Shown here in pieces: positions 1-9,295 of a DNA stretch of 64,000 bases. The stretch's first letter is position 1. Every line of letters starts with the position of its first letter. Under the pieces are notes generated by a model. It saw nothing but the letters and a program-made list of their open reading frames with translations, was not told where the DNA came from and searched no databases. Source of the DNA: Rhipidocladum racemiflorum. Taxonomy: Eukaryota; Streptophyta; Magnoliopsida; Poales; Poaceae. The DNA lies in the NCBI GenBank assembly GCA_036346355.1, contig CM070577.1, positions 45,890,309 through 45,954,308 on the forward strand, written 5' to 3'. A program made the translations under genes and the position numbers.

Positions 1-345
1 AGCGATGCAGTGAGTAGCAAAGCAGAGTACCAGCAAAGAGCGTAAGTAGTAGCAGAGTACCAGCAGAGCAGCAGCAGGAGGTGCTTGCACTCGACACCCG
101 TCGCGGGCCACTTGATGAACGACATCCGTGCTTGCCCAAGAGTGGTGATATCTTCGTTAGGGGGAACTCGAGGGCATGAGACATGTAAACATCGTGGACA
201 TAGTCCACTGCACCCTCATGTAGCCCATCCCCAAAGGTATACCATGCACCGTGTCATCCTCCTTGCTTGGAAATGCAACCCCGCAGCAGCCTCAATCTGT
301 ATTCCGTCGTCGATCGGACTAGCCGGCACTTGGCAGGACTCCTGC
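1..345 (-). pseudogene. Possible C-terminal part of a CACTA accessory protein
   Basis: The minus-strand translation between about 345 and 1 gives a broken peptide containing DITTLGQAR and KWPATGVEC. From memory this resembles the tail of the second protein in grass CACTA elements. The first 80 bases hold a short AGCAGAGTACC-type repeat. The stretch between about 350 and 745 gives no readable product on either strand. Placement downstream of the Transposase_24-like gene on the same strand supports the call, but I cannot confirm the family. Confidence 0.3.
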
Positions 346-744
346 AAGAAGTGATCAGCATCTTCATCATAACTGTGTTAAGCTTACTCATGTACCTTTG
401 GTCTCAAAACAGCTTATTACCTTGAGGTGTGGAATGCACAGTTCCTTATTGGAAGCCTTGGTGCTAGGGCGTAGCATAGGCGATGGTTGAGGAATCTGAT
501 TCGGGAGAACATCGCCATCATCTCAAATGCCATCATCTCGGCCTTTAACTCCTCCTTCAACTCCTCCTTCATCTGCGCCTCTAATCCGCGCCTCACGTGC
601 TTCCCATGATCTTGCCCTGCACTGAAGCGCTCTCCTCTACAAAGAAGGACCTCTTCGTGATACCCCGCACTGGCGCAAGCACTCCGCCCTTTATGATCGG
701 GCTTCCCGATTGCCGAACACAGGATGTCCCTTGACCCTTGGCTT

Positions 745-1659
745 TCAAATGCTCCTTGCTCTTCGCAGGCTTACCTCCTCCTCGCAGTCGCAAGTATAAA
801 TTATTACTAAAATACAATGGGAATATAATATGCAATGTACTATGTTAGATATCTTACGATGGTCGTGGACGATCCAGGCGGATCGCGGGTTTGGAATGAC
901 AATCTGACCGTCGAGGTTTTCTTCGCCCTCGCTAATACCCGATCGCGTGCCGCCTCGCATATGTGGGAGTAAGGCATCGTTGTCCCAGAGGTTGCACACT
1001 CCTCTGCTAGTCGCACCCACTCGCCTTCTTCCCTACATACCCACCGAACCGAGGTGGTGCGGCGTGTGTGTTACGCCTCTGTATAGCGATATTCTTCTCT
1101 CTCAGCTCCTCCGCCTCGGGCGTATTCCTCATCCTTGCAAACTCCTCCCAAACCTCGGGTGTAACAAATGGATAACTTTGGAAGGGAGTACGGTCTTTCA
1201 ACACGTACTTGGCATGCATGGTCACCCTGAAATGCCTCAAAGCCACACCCATTCTCTTCAAGGCGTACTGCCTCGCATTGATTTCATCTTCCTCTGGTAT
1301 AATCCATTTTCCCTTAACTTCGTCCCACGGTCGGTTCTTACGCTCACGCTTACTTCCTTCCTCCAGTCCTTAATTGTGATCGGCACTCGCTCCCTCACCA
1401 ATTGGCCGAGAAAAGAGGAGTAGCGCCCCTTAAACGGGCCAGGACCCGTGCAAACCCCCCTGGCATTGAAGCGGAGCACTTGCGGCGTTCTCCCTGTGGC
1501 TCCTTTATTCGGTCCTCTGGCCTTTCTAACCTTCCTCGATGGGGTAGCGGGACCTTCTTCTCTCTGGCGTTGAGCCGGTGCTCTCTCTTTGCGACATTTC
1601 GAAGTAAGTACGTATATGTCAAACCTAAACTTCATGAGAGGAAGCAATTCAAATTTCAA
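745..1659 (-). pseudogene. Transposase_24-type (Ptta/En/Spm) CACTA protein, frameshifted
   Basis: Three overlapping minus-strand fragments (1659-1258, 1261-1007, 1020-745) read as one protein broken by frameshifts at about 1260 and 1012. The first carries a basic stretch with RKARGPNKG followed by FLGQLVRERVPITIKDW. The second carries FVTPEVWEEFARMRNTPEA and ELREKNIAIQRRNTH. This is the pattern of the plant Transposase_24 family, the second gene of CACTA elements; in En/Spm-like systems the equivalent protein binds subterminal repeats and helps transposition. It lies 3' of the TNP2 gene on the same strand. The third fragment is less certain. The role is inferred from the family, and no residue here is known to be catalytic. 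Confidence 0.65.
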
Positions 1660-1683
1660 ATAATAGAAAACAATTCACATGTC

Positions 1684-2050
1684 TATTTGTAGACCGACTA
1701 AGCACGTGACGTACTCAACGATGACTCCTAATCTCTAATTAGGTTAGGTCCTAATCCATTCGAGGATATGTGGTTCGAGCAAGTTCTAAGTTGTTGTACA
1801 ACTCTAGAGAAAATTTAAGACATCTTCTCATTGTTCTCCAAATACACGTCTCGACAACAGGTCAAGAGGGTGTGTATTCGAAGAACACCAGGAGATGTCG
1901 CGAAACTTTCTCTAGAGTTTGTACAACGACTTAGAACTTGCCCGAGCCACATATCCTCGAATCGCCCAAAAACGTGGACAATTACTGAGATCGCTTATTT
2001 ATAAATATGCCATTTTAGCATACTTATAAATAAGCACCTCAACGGGAGAC
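1684..2050. repeat. Foldback (long inverted repeat) copy 1 inside the CACTA element
   Basis: A left arm with GAGGATATGTGG, TTGTACAA and TTCTCCAAATACACG is mirrored by a right arm with GTGTATTCGAAGAACAC, TTTGTACAA and CCACATATCCTCGAA, separated by a short loop near 1853-1870. Immediately to the right, 2000-2035 forms a second small palindrome around GCTTATTTATAA and TTATAAATAAGC. The same two-part structure recurs at 6770-7150. It could be a hairpin in DNA or RNA, or an embedded foldback element. Confidence 0.75.
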
Positions 2051-2239
2051 GATAGGTTACGCAACTAAACTCGATAATAAAGTGCGATAATATAGCATGT
2101 GTTACAAGTTTCAAATTGCAATGATGGATTGCTCTCGATTGCTATAGAAGGGTTGCTAAATTAATTAGCCGTCCAACTTCTAGATGGCCAATATATCACC
2201 GGCTATTACATCTAAAAATTTCAGGATTACAACCTAGAA

Positions 2240-2460
2240 CAAGATCGCTCTAGCACGTAAAACAACAAGTACAAAGATAGCACGTAATGAATATAGCACT
2301 AATCTAACCCTACCACAATGCATTAAGAGCAAGTGCCACCAAATTGTCACTAAGAGCATAAAGGAATAAGCACAAAGATCGCTCGACCTAGAACAATGCA
2401 TTAAGAGCAAGTGGCACCAAATTGTCACTAAGAGCGGTGTTGTTCTAGGTCTAGCAAGTT
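2240..2460. repeat. Short direct repeats, CACTA spacer
   Basis: Two copies of a roughly 30-base unit containing CACCAAATTGTCACTAAGAGC lie at about 2336-2356 and 2417-2437, with interspersed repeats of GCACAAAGAT and CTAGAACAA. There is no credible coding capacity. The adjoining 2050-2240 stretch is AT-rich with nothing recognisable. Confidence 0.55.
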
Positions 2461-2574
2461 CCTTTAATGATCAGATTAATCAAGCCTCATTCAAAAGCAA
2501 TCATCATCGAGCTATTTACAACCAATTACAGCCCACAACCGAAATGCATCTTAAATATACCGAACCGAGTCGGC

Positions 2575-2998
2575 AATGGGAGGAGCCGATGGGGACGCGC
2601 CGATTGGGGAGGAGCCGGAGGGGGAGGCGCTGGGGGAGGAGCCGGAGGGGAGGCGCTGGGGAATCGCCGGAGGGGGAGGCGCCGGGGAGGAGCCGAGGGG
2701 AGGCGCCAGTGGGGAATCGCCGGAGGGAGGCGCCAGGGGAATCGCCGAGGGGGAGGCGCTGGGGAGGACCCGGAGGAGGCGCCGGTGGGGAGGTGGTCGA
2801 GCTAGGGTGTGGGATCGAGGAGCCGGAGGGGGAGGCGCCCACGGGTACCCGCCGATGGGGAGGCGCTGGGGAGGAGCCGAGGGGAGGCGCCAGGGGAGGA
2901 GCCGAGGGGGAGGCGCCACGGGTACCCGCCAGATGGGGGAGGCGCCGGGGAGGAGGCGGAGGGGAGGCGCCGGTGGGGAGGTGGTCGAGCTAGGGTTG
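2575..2998. repeat. GC-rich minisatellite (GGAGGCGCCGGGGAGGAGCC-type)
   Basis: The stretch is built from imperfect, mostly 12-27-base units of GGGGAGGAGCC and GGGGGAGGCGC. A larger duplication is visible: a GGTGGGGAGGTGGTCGAGC block occurs at about 2783 and again at about 2973. Long ORFs on both strands are by-products of the repeat (Gly/Arg/Glu-rich one way, Pro/Ser-rich the other), so I do not call a gene. Confidence 0.8.
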
Positions 2999-3060
2999 TG
3001 GAATGAATTGAACGAAATCAAGGTCTTGCCGAAATGAACTGAGTATGCAAGAAATGAAAA

Positions 3061-3290
3061 TGCTCTGGTTTTATCACGGTCGGTTAACCAAAGAGACCGA
3101 TCGCAATATGTGGAGTATCTGTGTTAGGTTCTATAGAAAACCGATCGCAATATGTTGAGTATCTCGTGTCGGTTCTATATAAAACCGATCGCAATATTTG
3201 GATATCTGTGTCGGTTCTATAGAAGAACCGATCGCAATTATACTATCTCGTCGGTTTCCTAAACGAACCGATTGTGATGACTATGATCCA
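3061..3290. repeat. Internal block of CACTA subterminal-type repeats
   Basis: Four or five units combine CGGTTCTATA with ACCGATCGCAATAT, giving repeated small hairpins. They are diverged relatives of the TCACAATCGGTT / AACCGATTGTGA units near the right terminus. They lie between the two transposon genes rather than at an end, which is unusual. A poly-T tract and AT-rich spacer follow to about 3430. Confidence 0.65.
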
Positions 3291-3434
3291 ATTTCTATTT
3301 TTTTTTAAAACAGAGTCTTCATTCAAAAGAGTCGAATAATTCAAATCTTTATCAAATTTGCTATACTATAAGATCCATTTGACATATATATTCCACAAAA
3401 TGCTACATTAATACAGGAATTCTTACAACTTAAT

Positions 3435-6400
3435 TTATTTAAAATACAACCCTTCTTGATGATCTACACGCATGTAATGTGTTCCATGTGTGCCGTCGTC
3501 ACCGCTAAGACATGCCCCATCTGCAAACGGAGGTGTTTCATCAAATTGGTTGTACTCTTCTTCATCTACGACATTTTCAACTCCAACAATCCTCCTCTTG
3601 CCTTGAAGTACGACGTGCAACCTCGGATTGGCCGGATCACGACGTAGAAAACTTGAGTTGCTTGCTTTGGCGAGGACGAACGGTTCATCTCTCAGAGGCC
3701 GCCTATTCAGATCAACAATTGTAAAACCTGTCTTGTCGACCTTAACTCCGTGAGGAAGTCTCACCCACTTACATCTAACAATGGAACTTGGTATATTCCG
3801 TAGTCGAGCTCCCATATTTCTTCGATCATCCCGTAGTAACAGTTCATTGCAGTTGACGATCCTCTAATTGAGTGATCATCGGACAAAGCATCTATGCTCA
3901 CACCACTGTTTTGCACTGTACTCTTTGCATCTTGACTTTCAGTATAAAATGTGTAGCCATTAATATCGTAACCTTGCCATGTCTGTATATTAAATCTTGG
4001 TCCGTCAGCCAACCATTTGACATCCTCGGTACTAACGGAGACCTTCACCTTTTCTTTGAACCATGTGAGGAATCGATCGTTGTGTTCTCGTGTGATGGAA
4101 AGCTCATCCATAAGTGGATTCTCTTCCCGTAATATCAACTTGTGCTGTCGGATGTATGGATGAACTTCTACGCTGTGTTGCAAGACTGTGAAATGTGCTT
4201 TACAGTACATATCAAATTGTGGGCTCATTAGATTTGACCCAATGGTTCCTTTGCCACCAAGTCTGCCCTCATGACGAGACATAGGAACACCAATCGGTTG
4301 TCTTTTACCTAGGTAGTCCACCTTGAGAACTCAATAACCTCTTGATCCCATAACCTTCAATAATACTACCCTCAAGCCGACCTATTCCTCACGTATGACT
4401 TTAATATACCCATGTACCTCTCTACCGTATACATGTAACGCAGTAATGCGGGTCCACAAATCTTAATCTCTCTAACACGGTGAACAACGAGGTGGACCAT
4501 GACGTCGAAGAACGACGGGGGGAAATGCATCTCAAGCCGACAAAGAGTCTGCACCACCTCACTCTGTAAGTTGACCAGTATATCGGGATGAATAACCGTG
4601 CATGAAATCGCTTTGAAGAAATAGCATAGCTTCGTGATTGCCAACCCGACGTCATATGGTAGGATATTTCGATTGCAACAGGGAGCATTTGGGTCATCAA
4701 GACATGACAAAGTGGGACTTCATACCGATCAACTTCAAATCATCCATAGACACAAGCTTCTTAATGTTTGCGGAGTAGCCCGATGGAACTTTAATATCGT
4801 GGAGACACTTGCAGAGGTCTTCTTTCTCTTTCTTGGATAAGGTGTAGCATGCGGCGGATGTACGGCCCTTTTCCATCCTCCTCCATCACTGCAAGCTTGG
4901 GCCTGATCCCCATGTAGGTCATATCACGGCGAGCATTCAAACCATCCTTGGTCTTCCCGTGTATGTTCGGCAGGATGCCTACCAAATTATCACAAACATT
5001 TTTCTCAACGTGCATGACATCAATACATTGACGGACATCTAACTCCTTCCAATATGGTAAGTCCCAAAATATCGACCTCTTTTTCCAAATGGTCCTAGGA
5101 CGAACAGATTTACTGGCTCTTACCATACCGAACATCGATATCCTCTACACGTGAATATACTTGCCTTCCACCATAGGTCATGGGTGCACGAACTTCCCTC
5201 TTTCCATCAAATTTGTCATCCATCTTACGATATCGATGACTTCGGGTAGAAACCTACGGTGACCCATGTACACCGCTTTTCCTCGGTCGCGACCACAAGC
5301 TATCGGTGTCCTCTTCACAAATTGGACAAGCTTTGGCTCCTTCGTGCTATAGCCCGCCAAATTACCAAAGGTCGGAAAATCATTTATGGTGCAAAATATC
5401 ATAGCCCGTAGGATGAAGTTCTCTCTTTTGTATGCATCCCACACCTCAACCCCCACATTCCACAATTTTACCAAATCCTCAATTAGTGGTGATAGGTACA
5501 CATCAATATCATTACCCTACTGTTTGGGACACGAGATTAGCAACGACATCATGATATACTTCCGCTTCATGCATAACCAAGGAGGCAAATTGTAGATACA
5601 CAACAAAACTGGCCAAGTACTGTGTCGACTGCTCATATTACCAAACGGATTCATACCATCCGTACTCAATCCAAATCTTATGTTCCTCATCTCGGCACCA
5701 AACTCCTCATGTTGCCAATTAATGTTTCTCCATTGAGCCGAATCGGCGGGATGTCTCAACTTGCCATCTTCCTTTCGGGATTCATAATGCCAACGCAACA
5801 ATTTTGCCTCTTTAGGATTTGCAAATAACCGCTCTAAACGGGAATGATGGGCAAATACCATAACACCTTGGTGGTGCCCCTTTTTTCACATCTTCACCGT
5901 CGTCAATTAGGTTCTTACGCTTCTTGTCATTACGCTTCTCATTTTGTTTGTATCGGGTACACCACAAAGCAGGACAAATGCGTGATTCCTTATGGACGTT
6001 GCGGTATAGTATGCAATCATTTGGACATGCATGTATCCTTTCTATTTCCATTCCCATGGGACATAATAGCTTCTTCGCTTCATAAATACTTGTTGGCAAC
6101 TCGTTTCCCTCTGGAAGCATATCCGATAGAAGTATTAAAAGTGCATTGAAACTTGTATCCGTCTAACGGTGTTTTGCCTTCAGTTCAAACAATGCAAGAA
6201 CCGAACCCAACTTGGTGTATTCCCTTTGCAACTTGAAAACAATGGTTTGGCATCGTCATCCATCAAGCTTTTAAATTTTTCAACTCTCTTTCCGTGTAAT
6301 TTCCCTCCACATCCCGCAACATTTGATCTAAATTATCGTCATCGAACATATCACGCTCCAACTCGTGATCGGCTTCAAAGATGTCTTCGCTATGTAGCAC

Positions 6401-6480
6401 GCAGGTACTACCTATCTCCCCATGATGGATCCAACACGTGTAATTCCTCACGGCCACGTCGAATCAAATGCCCTTCAATT
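3435..6480 (-). pseudogene. TNP2/TnpD-type CACTA transposase, multiply frameshifted
   Basis: Successive minus-strand fragments form one decayed transposase. The N-terminal part (6457-6263) contains HEDIFEADHELERDMFDDD-like acidic sequence. The next (6120-5812) has LPTSIYEAKKLLCPMG and CPNDCILYRN, typical of the TNP2 core. Then 5861-5517 has FGLSTDGMNPFGN, 5501-5178 has IFCTINDFPTFGNLAGY, and 5135-4791 has CIDVMHVEKNVCDNLVG. The 4710-4372 fragment matches a DUF4218-like region (HFPPSFFDVMVHLVVH), and 4321-3435 a DUF4216-like C-terminus (WVRLPHGVKVD). The protein would cut and join element ends. It is in at least seven frame segments, so it is almost surely inactive. Identification rests on family motifs recalled without a search. 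Confidence 0.88.
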
Positions 6481-6769
6481 TGAGCCGAGTTGTTAAATCT
6501 CACGAGATTGGTGCAATCAATACAAGGACAATATATGAACTTTACACCCCTCATAACCATATCTTCTTACGCAATTTTTATGAACTCCTTAACTCCCTCT
6601 CAAATTCAAAGCACTCACACGGCTTTTGTGATACATCCATTCTTCACGGTCCATCTACAAGTAAACCGCAAACAATAAATTAATAATGCCCTAATCAATG
6701 AAATAAAAGAAGGGTTGAACCGAAAACAAAGTTTTTTGTTGAATGATCTTATATAAAGAAACGATATGT

Positions 6770-7150
6770 CAGAGACCGACTAAATGCGTGCACGCATACC
6801 AACGATGACTCCTAATCTCTAAGTAGGTTAGGTCCTAATCCCATTCGAGGATATGTGGTTCGAGCACGTTCCTAAGATGTTGTACAAACTTTAGAAAATT
6901 TGGCAAAGATCTTCTCGCCGTTCTCCAAATACACGTATCGACAACATGTCAAGAGGATGTGTATTCGGAGAACACTGCCGTGAGATCTGCGAAACTTTCT
7001 CTAGAGTTTGTACAATGCCTAATTAGGAACTTGCCGAGCCACATATCCTCAAACTGTCCAAAACGTGGACAATTCGAGATCGCTTATTTATAAATATGCC
7101 ATTTTAGCATACTTATAAACAAGCACCCTCAAGCAGGAGGCATAGGTTAC
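6770..7150. repeat. Foldback copy 2 inside the CACTA element
   Basis: This is a direct repeat of 1684-2050 at perhaps 80-85% identity by eye. It has the same mirrored arms (GAGGATATGTGG with CCACATATCCTC, and TTCTCCAAATACACG with GTGTATTCGGAGAA) and the same flanking small palindrome (GCTTATTTATAA with TTATAAACAAGC). It lies just upstream of the transposase start on the minus strand, so the two copies bracket the transposase gene. Confidence 0.75.
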
Positions 7151-7614
7151 GTGACCTAATTAACTACGTACTCTATCATTGATCATATTAATTATATTGA
7201 CACAATTATGACATGTAATGTACACATTGACCAAATAAAAACTAATTTAAGTCCTACTGCAAATATTGAAGGGATTTATAAGAATTAATCTTGATCACCT
7301 TTCGAGGAAAGCCACAAGCGAGGGGAAATCTAGCTCTGATCAAGCTAGCTAGGGTTTCAATTAACTTTAACCTTCAACGACCGATCTCCTACACCCCTCG
7401 TTTCTCAACCATACACTCGCTAATGACACCAAATCAAAATCGAATAATGTATGTTAATACAAAATTGAAGGGATTCAAGGAATGGGGCCCACCTTTTGAA
7501 TAAAGCCACAAGTAAGCTAGGCAGGAAAATAGAGAAATCGCCTAGCGAACCAACTCGACGAGAGTTAATAAGTTCATCCTGAGTCGGATGGTACATATAT
7601 AAACCTAGCGAACC
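7151..7614. other. Non-coding CACTA spacer with an internal direct repeat
   Basis: An approximately 80-base motif running from TTGAAGGGATT through AAAGCCACAAG to CTAGC occurs near 7266 and again near 7465. No coding sequence is convincing. The position, between subterminal repeats and transposase on the minus strand, suits a promoter or leader region, but no promoter element is clear. Confidence 0.4.
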
Positions 7615-7830
7615 TCATCACAATCGGTTCTATACAAGAACCGTTTGTGATTATTTATTTATCACCGCCGCTTATATGTAAAACCGATCGTGATAATTTG
7701 GATCCTCAACAGCTTCGGTTTCTTTATAGAACCGACACGGATAATGTATCTCAGTATCGGTTCTAAAAAAGAACCGATCGCAATAACATAGGTCATCACG
7801 GTCGGTTCACGGATATGAACCGAAACACGG
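7615..7830. repeat. CACTA subterminal-type repeat block
   Basis: Units of CACAATCGGTTCTATA and AGAACCG..TGTGAT lie head to head so that each pair can fold. There are four or five diverged pairs, ending near 7830. Confidence 0.75.
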
Positions 7831-8074
7831 ATATTATCGCACCCCTCGTCTTCCCGCCAATTTGACCGCTCAAACATATAGCTCCTTTCATATAACTCCT
7901 TTCATCGATATCGGGGTACTCTTCCAAGGTTTGATCGCGTTCCTTTCTTCTCTGCAAGGTCTAACTTCTCTGCAAGGAACGTCACGGTGACTCCATATAG
8001 CTCCTTTTGATCTCTTTCATATAGCCCCTTTCTTCTCTGCAAGGTCTAACTTGATCCTTTCGGACCGCAAAGCA

Positions 8075-8470
8075 ATGGCAGCGCCTCCTTCTCCGGCAAG
8101 GTCCGAGGAATCCGTGGAGTCACCGTCGTTCCTCCAGCGCCCTCACCGCCGGCAGCCGCCGCCTCAGCCTCGGCGCCTCACTCGGCGTGGCGGCGGCGCC
8201 CCATTGTCTCCCATCCTCCTGGCGCCTCACACCCCATCCGAGCGCCTCCAAAGCCAGCAGAAGCGCCCGCAGAAGATGGCGATCAAGACGACGAGGAGGA
8301 GGAGGAGGACGACGGCACTTACGAGGAGGAGGAGGAGGAGGACGGCGGCACGACGAGGAGGACGAGGAGAGAGAAGAAGGAGGAGGAGGAGGAGGAGGAG
8401 GTGGAGTACTTCAGCGCCGATCACCATAGGGACCGGCGCCTGCGTCTAGATCGGGTTCATCATCGAGGAT
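8075..8470 (+). pseudogene. GC-rich cargo ORF: Ala/Pro/Ser N-terminus, Glu-rich tail
   Basis: An ATG at 8075 opens a peptide starting MAAPPSPARSEESVESPS, rich in Pro, Arg and Ser. Near 8270-8280 the plausible reading moves to another frame that gives DGDQDDEEEEE, further Glu runs, then EVEYFSADHHRD and a stop near 8470. The change of frame suggests a frameshift in an older coding exon. The strand is opposite to the transposase and the base composition is much more GC-rich than the surroundings, so this may be a captured host exon. The GAG/GAC tract could equally be a simple repeat that happens to be open. I do not recognise the protein. Confidence 0.35.
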
Positions 8471-8869
8471 GAACCATCACTAGTCCGCGTAGTCTCGGTG
8501 ATACCGACTACGCGACTCGGGTGACTACGGCTGACTTCGGGCTGGTAAATGTAATATATTAGCTGTAATATATGTTTAATAATTATAAACAATGGATGTG
8601 GTGATATATATTGTAATGAAAGTACAATCTGTGGAAGACTAATGTTATATATATTTTGCATCACTACATGTGTCTATATAAATTGTCCGAGAGTTGAACC
8701 GCGAGTTGGGATTCTAGCAGAGCGGTACTATTCATCGTCCAGAAAAAACAAGTTGCACAAATATTAAAGCATGAATGAAGGGTAGATGAGGTCTGTGTTG
8801 GGATTCTAGCAGAGGCGGTCCGTGTTGGAGTTTGTTTTTTTCTTGTTCCTGAAGGGGAAATCTGTGAGG
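8471..8869. other. AT-rich CACTA spacer, no gene seen
   Basis: This stretch contains TA-rich sequence around 8550-8660 and two copies of TTGGGATTCTAGCAGAG (near 8706 and 8798). Nothing else is recognisable. Confidence 0.4.
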
Positions 8870-9240
8870 ATCTCACAATCAGTTGGAAAAGAAATGATTG
8901 TGATAACCCCTGTGCTCATCACAATCGGTTTCTTCCCAAAACCGATTATGATAATACCATCTCATTGCAATCGGTTCTGGAAAAGAACTGATTGTGATAA
9001 CCCCTGTGCTCATCACAATCGGTTTCTTCCTCAAACCGATTGTGATAATACCTACTCATTACAATCGGTTCTATATAAAAACCGATTGTGATAAAACAAT
9101 GATTATCACAATCGGTTCTTATCTAGAACCGATTGGGATTATTATCGTATCACAATCGGTTCCCTCTCAGAACCGATTGTGATAACCTGTTACCAAGATT
9201 TCCAAATGGAATATACTTATCACAATCGGTTTTTTACTCA
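8870..9240. repeat. CACTA subterminal repeat array (hairpin units)
   Basis: At least six pairs of TCACAATCGGTT and AACCGATTGTGATAA are arranged as inverted repeats about 25-30 bases long, spaced roughly every 60 bases. Such arrays next to CACTA ends are the usual binding sites of the accessory transposon protein. This block is the least diverged of the three in the element. Confidence 0.9.
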
Positions 9241-9265
9241 AAAGTTTAGAACCGACACAGATGAA

Positions 9266-9295
9266 GCGATAGTAATGTGTCATTCTGTAGTAGTG
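9266..9295 (-). repeat. CACTA terminal inverted repeat (right end)
   Basis: Read on the minus strand, the element begins CACTACTACAGAATGACAC at 9295. A three-base target duplication would be GTT at 9296-9298, but its partner is outside the window. Confidence 0.85.

Larger units (their letters stand above)
1..9295 (-). mobile_element. CACTA (En/Spm-type) DNA transposon, left end outside the window
   Basis: The right terminus is visible: the sequence ending at 9295 reads, on the minus strand, CACTACTACAGAATG, a CACTA terminal repeat. Inside it are arrays of hairpin subterminal repeats, then a TNP2-type transposase and a Transposase_24-type gene, both on the minus strand and in the order usual for the superfamily. 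No matching CACTA terminus is seen on the left, so the element should run past position 1. The base after 9295 continues directly into a Gypsy LTR, so the element sits inside that LTR. Both genes carry frameshifts, so this copy is probably not self-mobile. The identity follows from known CACTA anatomy; the left boundary is inference. Confidence 0.85.

Noticed and set aside
2467..3037. Long Gly/Arg-rich and Pro-rich ORFs on both strands
   Set aside because: They are by-products of a GC-rich minisatellite; all frames are open and no domain is present.
8227..8427. Poly-leucine minus-strand ORF resembling a signal peptide
   Set aside because: It is the antisense of a GAG/GAC tract.
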